Shown here: positions 20,881-30,439 of the stretch, piece after piece
Layout of the letters: every line of letters starts with the position of its first letter
Position numbering within the stretch: position 1 is the first letter of the stretch
Assembly: GCA_947396885.1 (NCBI GenBank)
Contig: OX377202.1
Location: 60,414,034-60,478,033, forward strand
Length of the DNA stretch: 64,000 nt
Direction of reading: 5' to 3'
DNA from: Heligmosomoides polygyrus polygyrus
Lineage: Eukaryota; Nematoda; Chromadorea; Rhabditida; Heligmosomidae
The notes under the pieces: model-generated
The model's input: only the letters and a program-made list of their open reading frames with translations
Databases searched by the model: none
What the model was told of the DNA's origin: nothing
Translations under genes and position numbers: made by a program

Positions 20881-21684
20881 CCTCATGGGTTGAAATTACA
20901 TTGTACCAATGCCGCCGAGTCGTGGAAAAATCTAGCGCAAGCTTCTGCACTGAGCGCTGCCGACTCGACTGACGACACACATATTCCGAATTTTTAAAGC
21001 AAAACGGGATTTCGCCAGCATAATGTCTACATAGGCTGTTAATAAGAAGAGTAAAATCAAACGAACTAAACAAATAAGTAAAAAATTAACGGGACAGTTC
21101 CATTACGAAAACAACTGCCGAATTCGCAGCTCATCGTTTTCTCCGCAAATGTCGAAGGAATCTGCATTTACGTCGATCGATTCAGCACAAGTAGAGTCGT
21201 AAACAAGAGGACCGACGCCGTGAGTTGGTGCACAACAACAACGAGATACTAGGAGGTTGGCAGCAGTATGATAAAAAAGGCAGCTCTTTCACTAACCATA
21301 AGGAGGAACATTGTGGATTAATGGCAAGAGATTAGCAACTCCTAGAAATTTCCAATGTATGTCCAAAGGAGGGTTATTTTGGACGACACTAATATACGTT
21401 ACATACACACTGCGATGCAAAGTGGGCGCTACACAAAAGAACAAAGGATTAATCAAGGTGTGAGTGTTATGAGTGATCGAATAGCTCTGCTAAGCCGTAG
21501 TAATGAAATATGGATCTATTTGGAAGTGTGTGGAACTTTTGGTGGTCTTTCTAGCTACTATATAAGATCAGCTCCGTCCTGTGAGAGGTAGGCCATTTGA
21601 ACTCTGAAAGACGAAAGATCAAGTGTAGCCTTAAAGCGGTCGCAGAAGAACCGTGAGAAGGGTTCGTGGAGGCATGCATATGCT
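20881..21684. other. no recognised gene
   Basis: A minus-strand frame at 21073-20843 abuts LINE A but does not look like RT upstream of the truncation point. The rest has nothing I can support. Confidence 0.4.
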
Positions 21685-22788
21685 TTAGGGAAGGGTTTGA
21701 ACTGTATGTCTGAACGGGGGAGCGAGTCATATAGGGAGAATTCCCACCCCTCAATTAGTCTAAGAATGTGTTTATTTTTTGCCAAGTCGTTAAACCCAAG
21801 GAGTAGGGAGACCTTGAAGTTACAAAGGAATACGGCGCATCACGAGTTTGGGAGTCCTGTACACTCGCGATGCGCCTGCTGGCAAAAGGCTCGGAACGGG
21901 GTAGTGACGTTGCTTCATGCCATTAAGGTCGGGGATTCGGTTTCTCTGCGCTGCCGCATTTTTACATTTCAACTGACTGGTTGAGATTTGGGGAATTCTG
22001 ACTCTATGCCGTTTTCAGGCGTTTTCTGCGCATCTCCCTGCTGCATGCTGTGGTATTTAACGTAATGATGTATAAATGTTCAACACCAGTGATGCACAGC
22101 TACAAAGTGCATGAAGCAGCACTGGGCACAATACGGGTAGCGTATAAAGGCTACAGGCTCCTCATGGTCTGTTTCCATACATGAACCAATGACCTCGGGA
22201 AAAGCCACCGTGCCCGGATTTTCAAAAGAGATCTGGAGTGACGTCGGAGGTGGTTCAAGTGAGCAACGCGGTCTGTGGAACCCGCAAATTAACATAAACG
22301 GCATCGATACACTCTTTCCATCATCTTTGCCCGTCACCTGGAAATTAGAGGTCTGCTGGAGGTTTCCTAAAACCTCCAGCAGACCTCTAATTTCCAACTT
22401 GAAGATGACGAAGACATTGTAGTTAAAAATCTGGTCAATAATAAACAAGTCGCAAGAAAGGTACTCTCTACAGCGTACAGCTGGAAAACGCGCAGAAAAC
22501 GTCTGAAAATGGTATATACATCAGAATTCCCCAAATCTCAACCAGTCAGTTGAAATGCAAAAGTGCGGCAGCGCAGAGAAACCGAATCCCCGACCATACT
22601 GGCATGAAGCAACGTCACTACCCACTGTGCACCGAGGCGCTTGTGGGGCGAATGCATCGCGGGCGTACATCCGAAGGTGAGGGGGCCCTTGAAGTCACAA
22701 TGAAATGCGGCGCATCACCTGTTTGGGAGTGGGGATTCTCCCTCTATGATTCGCCCCGTTCAGACACACGCTTCAGACCCTTTCCTTA
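21685..22788. mobile_element. long-arm foldback element, copy 1
   Basis: The left arm (21685 to about 22075) and right arm (about 22470-22788) are inverted copies with shared blocks such as 'GAGCGAGTCATATAGGGAGA', 'TCAACTGACTGGTTGAGATT' and 'TTTTCTGCGCAT'. The middle matches the middle of copy 2 at 59.77-61.22 kb on the opposite strand. Arms of about 300-400 bases and no recognised transposase suggest a non-autonomous foldback transposon. Open frames in the arms (MTRSP-containing) are by-products of the repeat. Compared with copy 2 the centre has lost about 150 bases next to a new hairpin. Confidence 0.8.
22340..22395. repeat. perfect 26-bp hairpin within foldback copy 1
   Basis: GGAAATTAGAGGTCTGCTGG... 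is followed after a 3-4 base loop by its exact inverse. In foldback copy 2 (60.55 kb, minus strand) the left arm is present (GGAAATCAGAGGTGTGCTG) but the right arm is absent. There only a short quasi-palindrome GGTTTTCTAGAACC sits at the loop position. Confidence 0.9.
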
Positions 22789-22918
22789 TAAGAGCGTAAA
22801 AATACGATGGTTACAGAAGAAATGCAGGTTTTTGTTTTATTGGTTTCAATTTTTTAGTTTATTCTTTCAAATAAACTAAAAAATTCCACAATGTATTATA
22901 CATTCGTGTAAAACTCAT

Positions 22919-23180
22919 TATATTTATTTATTTATTTATTTATCAGACATGAACATAGTCATGCATTACATAAGTAATGACAGAAAAACAAATACTAAAT
23001 CACACATACTACAATAAACATAAAACTAAACACAGCACATTTAACATAACTTTTTACGTACCATTAAGGACTTGAACGAACTCACGGACATGTTTATGAT
23101 ATTCTCATCCTCGCCTAATAATAAATTCAAGTCCTTAAGATTTCTGTAAGTGAGGAAGATTATATGCGCTTTCTAAATAA
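22919..23180 (-). mobile_element. CR1-like LINE B, 3' terminal fragment
   Basis: On the minus strand the segment encodes RNLKDLNLLLGEDE, MSVSSFKSL, a stop and a short 3' untranslated part, ending in the (ATAAATA)n tail seen on the plus strand at 22919-22944. This is the far 3' end of a CR1-like element and everything upstream is missing. Confidence 0.7.
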
Positions 23181-23238
23181 GTACACGGAAATTAATTCAA
23201 AAAGCTTATTTGAAAGGTAATTTGGTTTTTATTTTCAG

Positions 23239-23391
23239 ATGTCTGAACGCGGTTTCCGTCAAATTTACTTCAACGAATTGAAACCGGGCAGGACTTCCGC
23301 CCAAACTGCTCGAGATGCTCAACGTTGGTCCCAGAAGCTTCGTGCCGCCAACGCCAACTGGCACTATTCGGCATCACCAGCGACGACGCGT
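23239..23391 (+). pseudogene. probable mariner transposase N-terminus remnant
   Basis: The frame MSERGFRQIYFNELKPGRTS, AQTARD, then QRWSQKLRA resembles the first helix-turn-helix region of mariner transposases (xxYxFKLGxxAAxTARxI ... RWFxKFRxG) with the middle shortened. The ATG directly follows TTTTTATTTTCAG, a strong nematode splice or trans-splice acceptor, which is unusual for mariner. It could instead be a small host exon. It ends where the palindromic element starts. Confidence 0.4.
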
Positions 23392-23456
23392 TGTGTGTTT
23401 ATGTATTTATATGTGCACACATAAATATGTACGTATTACGTGCGAACTGGATATAT
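23392..23456. mobile_element. outer left arm of palindromic element P
   Basis: This segment (including 'TTTATGTATTTATATG', 'CATAAATATGTACGT', 'CGAACTGGATATA') is the inverse of 28820-28889. LINE C separates it from the remainder of the same arm at 28345-28460, so P was split by that insertion. Confidence 0.75.
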
Positions 23457-25984
23457 TTTCCTCTGACTATCTCCTGTGTTGTAGCTAATATAAGGTCCAT
23501 ATCCAAAAACTCTAATGAACTACACGTAGTCCTTCAGGACCAATGCACCGATGTCGTAGCTCTTGCTGAAACCTGGTTGAGTCCTTCTACCGACCTGGCT
23601 CCCCTTTCTGGGGATTAATTTCTCATTTCGAAGTCCTCAGGTGGGACCGTAACCGAAGAAAAGGTGGAGGTGTTGCGCTTTTTGTCCGAAAAATTTATTC
23701 GCCGGTCCTTATTTTCAAAGAGTCGGTGTCGTCGGAATATGATTTAATCTGTGCCGATATTGGTACTGATAGAGAGTGCGTGAGGATCGTAGTAATATAC
23801 CGGTCGCTTAGTTCTACTATGAGCATTAATGTTTAAAGCTCTCAGTGACTTTCTCTCTTGTAATTGTCCGTACTTGATTGCTGGCGATTTTAACCTGCCC
23901 GACATCGAGTGGGAAGCCGGAAGTAGCCTTAAGGCCACCTGCTCCGCATCTAGAGTATTCTTGCAGTTGATCAGCACACACTCTCTTCTGCAACTCGTCC
24001 AAACTCCAACCCGGGGTAGCCATCTTCTAGACCTTGTCCTGACTAATACAGACTCCCTAGTAGCTGATCCCAATATAGGCCCACCATTGGGTACCAGCGA
24101 CCACTCTTCTATTCAATTCCGGCTATCTATACCGAAAAAGTCTTCCCCATCCAAGGTTAGCTTCAACTTCAAAGGAGCAAACTATGAAGCAGTACTCAGG
24201 CACTTGAAAGATGTTGACTGGCATGGCTCCCTGAACCTGGTAACATCCGTAGATGAGAAATATGAGCTGTTTATTGCTATTTTGAACCGTACTACCCAAA
24301 TGTTTGTACCTGTTCGAATAATTCATGATAATAGATGTGACTTACCCCGACACCTTCGCAACCTCTCTCGGCTTCGCTCTATTGCTTGGTTTAATGCCAA
24401 ATGAGTAGTTTGGCCATTGACTGGGCAAGGTTCAAGCCTTGAATCAGAAGTTTTCACACGGTTTGAAGAAATTTCACTCTTGTGTGGAAAAGAAGAATAT
24501 TAAAGGTAGTCGTAAGCCCATGTTTCATAAGTTGGTTAATTCTAGATTAAATTCAAAGGGTACCATAGGGAGTCTCATTGCCCCCAATGGAACTATTATA
24601 AGAACTGACATTGAAAAAGCTGAGCTGTTTTCTGAGGTTTTCCGCGGTTCCTTCTCTTCCGCTTCCACGCCTACTTCCCTGTCTTCCTACGATACATTGG
24701 CGAGTTTTCCACAGATGCACGACTCTGTTTGGTTCTATGAGGATGAGGTGCTTAACATCATCCGGAAGTGGCCCCCTTCTCACTCCGTCACCCCAGACGG
24801 TATCCCGCTATACTTTTTGAAAAGGGTAGCTCATATTATTGTTGGACCCTTAACTTATATTTATAACTTGAGCTTCATTAGAGCGGAGGTACCCAAAAGG
24901 TGGAGGCATTCTTTCGTAACGCCTTTTCCCAAAAAGCCTCCCTTCACCACCCCTTCAAATTTCAGACCAATTAGTATTACTTCCCTGTTTGCTCGCTTGT
25001 TCGAAAAGATTCTCAAGAAGCGTATTGTTGCCCACCTTGAAGCTTACTCGGTTATTTCGTCGAACCAACATGGTTTCCAAAAAGGAAAATCCACAATTAC
25101 GGCAATGCTTCAAAATCTGAATAAGTGGACAGCTTCACTTGATAAAGGAAAAATGTGGACGTCATTTATTTTGATTTTACCAAGGCGTTTGATAAAGTCC
25201 CGCATCCAGAGTTGATAGAGAAGCTCAGGATTGTTGGTGTCCACCCTCGTATAGTTGCCTGGGTTGCTGCCTTTCTATGAAACCGAACGTTCTCTGTCCG
25301 CATCAACGAACGTCTCTCCAAACCTCGAGCTATCATCAGTGGAGTTCCGCAGGGTGGTGTTTTATCACCTATCCTCTTCAATATCTATACATATGAGCTC
25401 GATAACATACTTAGCGTCCAGGGGACCGAGTTCAGCGTTTTTGCCGACGACAAAAAGATCTTTCGCACTGTAGATTCTAAAGAAGATTTCACTGCTTTAC
25501 AACTGGCCATTAACGCGCTGCAGTCCTGGTCTACCACTTGGAAACTACCGATCTCTAAAATCAAGACTAAAGTCCTACATTTGGGGAATGCCAATCCTAG
25601 GCATGAATACCATCTTGACGGTTTTCCAATCGAGGGGGTAGACGAAGTGACTGATTTGGGTTTTATAGTTACTAACGAGGAAGGTCAAAGAGGTCACCGT
25701 GGAGTTTCTCAAAGCGACCTATACAGGGTAGTAGGGCGTTGTCTGGGAAGCACCACAGTGGTTTCCAAATTTCCTGCGGACCTCTGGGTAGGTCAAAAAT
25801 GGCAAAAAACTGTACCGCTTCAGTGCGGGCCGATAACGCAAAACTGACGCCTGGAATGACCTTGTCGTGCCCACAAATAGTCCTGCAAAAGGTTTGGAGC
25901 TTCAATCATTGCTAGAACCTAGGAATTGATTAATTCCTAGCTGAAGCGAGGAGGCGCATTCACGGGAGGCGCGCGCCACTAGGG

Positions 25985-26110
25985 CACCAATGACTGGATG
26001 ACCGAGTGGTTAGCGTGGCGGACTTGTGGGTGGGAGGTGGAGGGTTCGGTTCCGGCGGTGTGGCTTCTGCTTTGCTGGGCGCACATCTTGCGTTTTTGCC
26101 ACCGTAAAGT
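25985..26110 (+). repeat. tRNA-like SINE segment in left arm of the Tc5-like element
   Basis: The segment has a type-2 pol III promoter layout: A-box-like TGACCGAGTGGTTAGCG followed about 35 bases later by the B-box-like GGTTCGGTTCC. A-box bases fit tRNA-Leu/Ser-like genes, but a full cloverleaf cannot be drawn. It is probably a tRNA-derived SINE captured by the transposon arm. Confidence 0.6.
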
Positions 26111-26419
26111 GCTTTTCTGTCATGACTAGGTGTCATATTCAATTTCCAATCCTGATTTCAACCTTCTGTGATGCGATTTTACTTCAAAACACAAATCGCG
26201 CTAATGAATATGCAATAAACTGTTTAACAGTTGTGGTAACGTTCTGTGAAACACGTGAAGCAAAGCAGCTTCTGAACCAGCAGCAGCGGATAAATGCCAA
26301 GGAAGAGCAGCCCGAAGCTTCCTGGCAGGGCGTGTCGACAGGCACTTCATCGAAGGCGTAGTCCGCCGGTGTTGAGAAGTGCCCCGGATGCATGTGCACA
26401 TATCCAGCTGCCACCCACG

Positions 26420-27040
26420 CGCGCTACATGTGAGCGACAAGTCCCGCGTTTCTTTCGAGAATGCGTGGTTGGCGCTTCGGCAGCTCCCCTAACCATTGTC
26501 CTCCTTGACAGCTGGCATGGGTTCAGGGATTACGAGAACCTCGTTTCCGAAGTGCCTGCTGGAAAACAGCTTAAGCTGATGACAATACCGCCAGGAGCGA
26601 TGAGCCTTTGCCAGCCTCTCGATGTATACTTCCTCCGGCTTTTCAAACGGTTCATTCGGCGAATTCATGACATGTGCTCCACCTCCGTCCGGATTTCAAC
26701 TGCTTCTCAAGAGGCAATACTTTGAAGGTAATCATGAATCGCTTCGGACCAGCTCACTTGATGTTTAAATTTCTGAGGCAATTTTCAAGGCACCCGTCCT
26801 TGCAGGTGGTCAGTCAGACGTATAGGCAATTCTGCGCTCCAGTATTCCAAAGGTGCTTTGCGTACGCGTGAGTGGCAGCTGGATATGTGGACACGCATCC
26901 GGGACACTTCTCAACACTGGTGGACTAGGCCTTCGATGAAGTGCCTTTCGACATGCCCTACCATGAAGCTTCCGGCTGCTCTTCCTTGGCATTTATCCGT
27001 TGCTGCTAGTGTCAGAAGCTGCTTTGCTTCGCGTGTTTCA
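26420..27040 (+). pseudogene. Tc5-like DDE transposase, C-terminal part
   Basis: The frame reads VLLDSWHGFRDYENLVSEV and MTIPPGAMSLCQPLDVYFLR, the second and third acidic motifs of the DDE_1 (pogo/Tc5) domain, followed by LFKRFIRRIHD. After a frame change it reads YRQFCAPVFQRCFAYA. Beyond a stop it continues into the right arm as VAAGYVDTHPGHFSTLVD and SGCSSLAFIRC, the Cys-containing C-terminal tail usual in nematode transposases of this group. The first catalytic Asp and the N-terminal DNA-binding domain are absent. The coding sequence therefore overlaps the terminal arm. The left arm carries an inverted copy of the same C-terminal segment. Stops and deletion make it inactive. Confidence 0.7.
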
Positions 27041-27184
27041 TAAAACGTTACCACAACTGTTAAACAGTTTATTGCATATTCATTAGCGCGATTTGTGTTT
27101 TGAAGTAAAATCGCATCACAGAAGGTTGAAATCAGGATTGGAAATTGAATATGACACCTAGTCATGACAGACCACTTTACGGTG

Positions 27185-27305
27185 GCAAAAACGCAAGATG
27201 TTCGCCCAGCAAAGCAGAAGCCACACCGCCGGAACCGAACCCTCCACCTCCTACCCACAAGTCCGCCACGCTAACCACTCGGTCATCCAGTCACTGGCGT
27301 CCTGG
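27185..27305 (-). repeat. tRNA-like SINE segment in right arm of the Tc5-like element
   Basis: This is the inverted partner of the segment at 25985-26110, with the same A-box-like and B-box-like strings on the minus strand (B box near 27232, A box near 27283). Its presence in both arms shows the SINE was captured before the arms were last made identical. Confidence 0.6.
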
Positions 27306-28344
27306 TGGCGCGCGCCTCCCGTGAATGCGCCTCCTCGCTTCAGTTAGGAATTAATCAATTCCTAGGTTCTAGCAATGATTGAAGCTTCAAACCTTTTGCA
27401 GGACTATTTGTGGGCACGACAAGGTCATTCCAGGCGTCAGTTTTGCGTTATCGGCCCGCACTGAAGCGCTACAGTTTTTTGCCATTTTTGACTTACTCAG
27501 AGGTCCGCAGGAAATTTGGAAACCACTATGGTGCTTCCCAGACAACGCCCTACTACCCTGTATAGGTCGCTTTGAGAAACTCCACGGTGACCTCTTTGAC
27601 CTTCCTCGTAAGAATCTTAACTTTGATAAGCACTGTGAGGTCATTGCAAATAAAGCTATGCTGATGGTCTCCAGGCTGTTTAGGGCTTTGTCTACCAAAA
27701 GACCTGAGGTCCTCATCCAAGCCTATAAGTCCTACATAAGGCCACTCCTAGAGTACGGAACGCCAGTTTTCTCACCGTATAAGCGCTCAGTTATCGAGAA
27801 GTTAGAAAAGGTTCAGAATAGCTTTACAAGAAAGCTAATGATCCGAATGCTTGGTTTCCTGTATGATCAAATTCCCTCAAGCACAGAACGAAATGCAAAT
27901 CTCGGCTTACAAAAATTGTCAACAAAAAGAAAGGCAAACGACTTGTTGCTGTTATACAAGTTTTTCTTCGGTAAATCTGGAGTCAAGCTGGAGGACTTCT
28001 TATCAGTGAGAAATTCTTCTACCAGAGGGGGAGTCAGGAAGGTACAGGTTAATACCGCAAGACACAACTGTCGCCGGTATTTCTTCGTCAATAGAACACT
28101 GCCTTTATTCGAAAAGCTCTTAAAAAATTCTTCTGCTATCCTTAGCTACAACAAGTATAGGAGTCACGTACTTTCTTTGCCGAATGATACCTTATGCCGT
28201 TCTCGTTCTTGCGCTGGCTTCATTCTTCTTTCTTTTTTAATGATTTTCTTCTTCGTACGTTTTATTGCTGTTTACTGTTATTTTTATTCCATTTAACATA
28301 AGTGTAGGATTATGTAATAAATAAATAAATAAATAAATAAATAT

Positions 28345-28889
28345 ATATGTGGGTATATGGCCGCCCAAGTATAGGGAATGCGAAGGCACGGTTATCGCAC
28401 CGTAGGAAAGATTATCCTGCAACCGTATAGCAACCGAACGCAACTGCTATGTCTAGTCGGCGAGCTATGAGCTCGCGCCGCTGCATAGCTCGCCGACTTG
28501 ATGTGTTTCGCGACTCGCTCAAGTATAGGCATGCAGGTTCACTATCAGGTAGTACTCGGACATTCGGGTTCGACGAGCAGAACCGAATAGCAACACGAGC
28601 CACGCGGTCGCGAGGCTCGAGTTGCTATTGGGGAGAACCGCTGTTACTATCCGGGAGAAGCCGGTCAACTGACGGACAGCTCCCGTTGCTATCCTGTGGC
28701 AAGTAGCAGTTGCGTTCGGTTGATATTGTGCAGCCGTTCGGTTGCTAGACGGTTGCAGGATAATCGTTCCTTCGGTCCAATAACCGTGCCTTCGTATTCT
28801 CGATACTTGGGCGGCCATATATCCACGTATATCCAGTTCGTACGTAACACGTACATATTTATGTTTCGCATATAAATACATAAACACAT
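28345..28889. mobile_element. palindromic element P (inner left arm, centre, right arm)
   Basis: The left arm from 28345 (GTGGGTATATGGCCGCCCAA; ACGGTTATCGCACCG; GATTATCCTGCAACCG) is inverted at the right (28713-28889). The outermost 65 bases of the left arm lie at 23392-23456, beyond LINE C. The GC-rich centre (28460-28710) contains CTCGGACATTCGGGTTCG and repeats of 'ATAGCAAC'. No transposase is visible. This is a non-autonomous inverted-repeat element of unknown superfamily. Confidence 0.75.
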
Positions 28890-29115
28890 ATACACATATT
28901 TATGCATACACATGTGTACGCATGCATATTGCTATTGGGGAGAATGCATATACACATGTGTACGCATGCATATATATGTATTTGTGTATACATGAATATG
29001 TGTATATACATATATATATGTATACATGTGTACATATGCATGTATTCGCATGTGTATACACGCATATAAACAGATCTATATACATTATATATGTGTAAAT
29101 ATACAAATATACGTA
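28890..29115. repeat. ATGTAT/ACACATG low-complexity tract
   Basis: Purine-pyrimidine alternating sequence rich in ATATGTATAC and ACACATGTGTACGCATG. A block 'ACACATGTGTACGCATGCAT' occurs twice around an 'ATTGCTATTGGGGAGAA' string that also occurs in element P at about 28620. Confidence 0.8.
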
Positions 29116-29524
29116 TCCATTCGTGCGCCTGCATTCGTACTGTGCGGCGGCGCACCACTGGTGCTCTCGTTTTGATCACACCGACGTTTATCGAAACATC
29201 TCGCGCACCAGATCTACCGTCTGCTGTCTGCGAACTCAACTAATCTCGAGCTATTCGGGATTTCGGCTAACCTGTTCTACCTCGAGACTGTCATTGTCCA
29301 CCGTCCTACCTGCTACTTCTACTCCGCCTGTCTACCACTGCCGAGACTCCTTGTGGCGGGGGTCGACCTGTTTTGCTCTACCAAAGCCACCATAAAAGGT
29401 CTATCCGCTTCTTCTTTGACTCGATTCGTCTGCTTCTCGTGTCGTACGCTTAACTGAGTTGGATCTTCATACCGGTCGACTCTGGAAATCTGGAGTTCTG
29501 CCACGCTGCCATCAATAAGAGAAT

Positions 29525-30418
29525 ATGGAAACGCCTTGTCGGTCATCCTCGGTTCCTGCGACCAAGAGAAGACATGTTGAAATTCTTTCTCCTGACAAGG
29601 ACCAGATTCTCGCGAATATGATCGTCGACTTCCCAACTAGTGACTTTCCGCCTTATCTAAAGTTGATTCTAGATGCTCTGGTCGATACCAGAGAGCAGCT
29701 GAAGTCACTCAAAGACTTTTGTGATAAGATCAATGAGGAGAACGTTGCGCTTAGGTCAGAGAATCTCAAGCTGAAGCAACTTCTTCAATCACAGGATTCT
29801 CATGTTAACTCGCATGCATCTTCTTTACCTGCTCAGTCTTCACAGACCCCGCCGGTTGTATCTCCTTCATACAGTCAATAGCAAGACTTGGAACGTGCGC
29901 GTTCAATCGTTTTATCTCGTGTTCCCGAATCATCTTCTATTTCGCCCATTGAGAAAGCCTCCAATGATCTTAAATTCGTCCATTCTGCCCTGGATCATTT
30001 TAATGTCGAATGTCTCCCATGCGCGGTCTACCGCATGGGAAAACCAGACGTAAACCATTCTCGTCTCATTAAAGTTATTCTGCCTTCGTCTAGGTTTCAA
30101 CAGGTCGCGGTTAAGCGTGCTCCCCGCCTCGTACCTTCCTTCGCATTAAAGTTATTGTGCCTTCGTCTAGGTTTCAACAGGTCGCGGTTAAGCGTGCTCC
30201 CCGCCCCGTACCTTCCCTCGCAAAGCATCTACCTTAGGCCTTCCCTTACCAAGGAGGAAAGGAAACGCCAGCGTGAAGAACGTCTGGCCAAGATCAATTC
30301 TGAAGTTGTGAACAATGTACTGTCTAGTTCTGATTCTGTTCTTCCTCCAAATCCTATTCCTCTTCACAGTTCGCAAAACTCTGTCATCCCGCCTTCTCAC
30401 TCGCAGAGAAACCTGTAA
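29525..30418 (+). pseudogene. CR1-like ORF1 (coiled coil + RNA-binding region)
   Basis: ORF1 proteins of CR1-like LINEs bind the element RNA. The N-terminal part (METPCRSSSVPATKRR) is followed by a coiled-coil-like stretch LKDFCDKINEENVALRSEN LKLKQLL at about residues 68-93. An in-frame TAG at 29879-29881 separates this from ERARSIVLSRVPES, SALDHFNVECLPCAVYRMGK and RLIKVILPS, the RRM-like region conserved in CR1 ORF1 (compare YRMGRAD and LVKVVLP of LINE E). A 77 bp tandem duplication (30067-30143 repeated at 30144-30220) shifts the frame. The C-terminus has a basic LTKEERKRQREERLAKI segment. Confidence 0.8.
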
Positions 30419-30439
30419 CAAATAGGCGGCTCTCTGCTA

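Larger units (their letters stand above)
25676..27608 (+). mobile_element. Tc4/Tc5-like foldback transposon, 1,933 bp, TAA target
   Basis: Inverted arms of about 740 bases each (about 25676-26420 and 26870-27608) start with CGAGGAAGGTCAAAGAGGTC and enclose a 450 bp centre. The flanks show a TAA duplication (25673-25675, 27609-27611), matching the TNA preference of the Tc4/Tc5/pogo group. Tc4 of C. elegans is also a foldback element with very long arms. The centre and the inner arms carry pieces of a DDE transposase. A tRNA-like pol III segment lies inside both arms. Removing the element restores the LINE frame, which proves the insertion boundaries. Confidence 0.88.
23461..28296 (+). pseudogene. 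CR1-like ORF2 (endonuclease + RT), split and frameshifted
   Basis: Endonuclease: VVANIRSISKNSNELH, VVALAETWLSP (about 23545), after frame changes AGDFNLPDIEW (23881) and LGTSDHSSIQF (about 24090), the conserved D/H end of the nuclease. RT: FRPISITSLFARLFEK (about 24965), HGFQKGKSTITAM, after a frameshift near 25150 YFDFTKAFDKVPH, SGVPQGGVLSPILF (about 25340) and FADDKKIF (about 25437). The frame EVTDLGFIVT at 25645-25672 is interrupted by the transposon and resumes at 27609 as NLNFDKHCEVI, then RPLLEYGTPVFSPYK and FTRKLMIRMLGF to a stop at 28296. Several frameshifts and the insertion inactivate it. The post-insertion part (27609-28296) is one intact frame. Confidence 0.88.
23457..28344 (+). 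mobile_element. CR1-like LINE C, interrupted by a Tc4/Tc5-like element
   Basis: This CR1-like LINE copy starts close to the beginning of ORF2 (5'-truncated) and ends with a (AAATA)n tail at about 28316-28342. It is inserted in the left arm of palindromic element P. A 1,933 bp foldback transposon lies in its RT region (25676-27608). Without that insert the LINE is about 2.95 kb. Confidence 0.88.

Noticed and set aside
21551..21785. MTRSP-type frames in the foldback arms, similar in all four arms
   Set aside because: Conserved because the DNA arms are repeats; they appear in both orientations and have no start or domain consistency.
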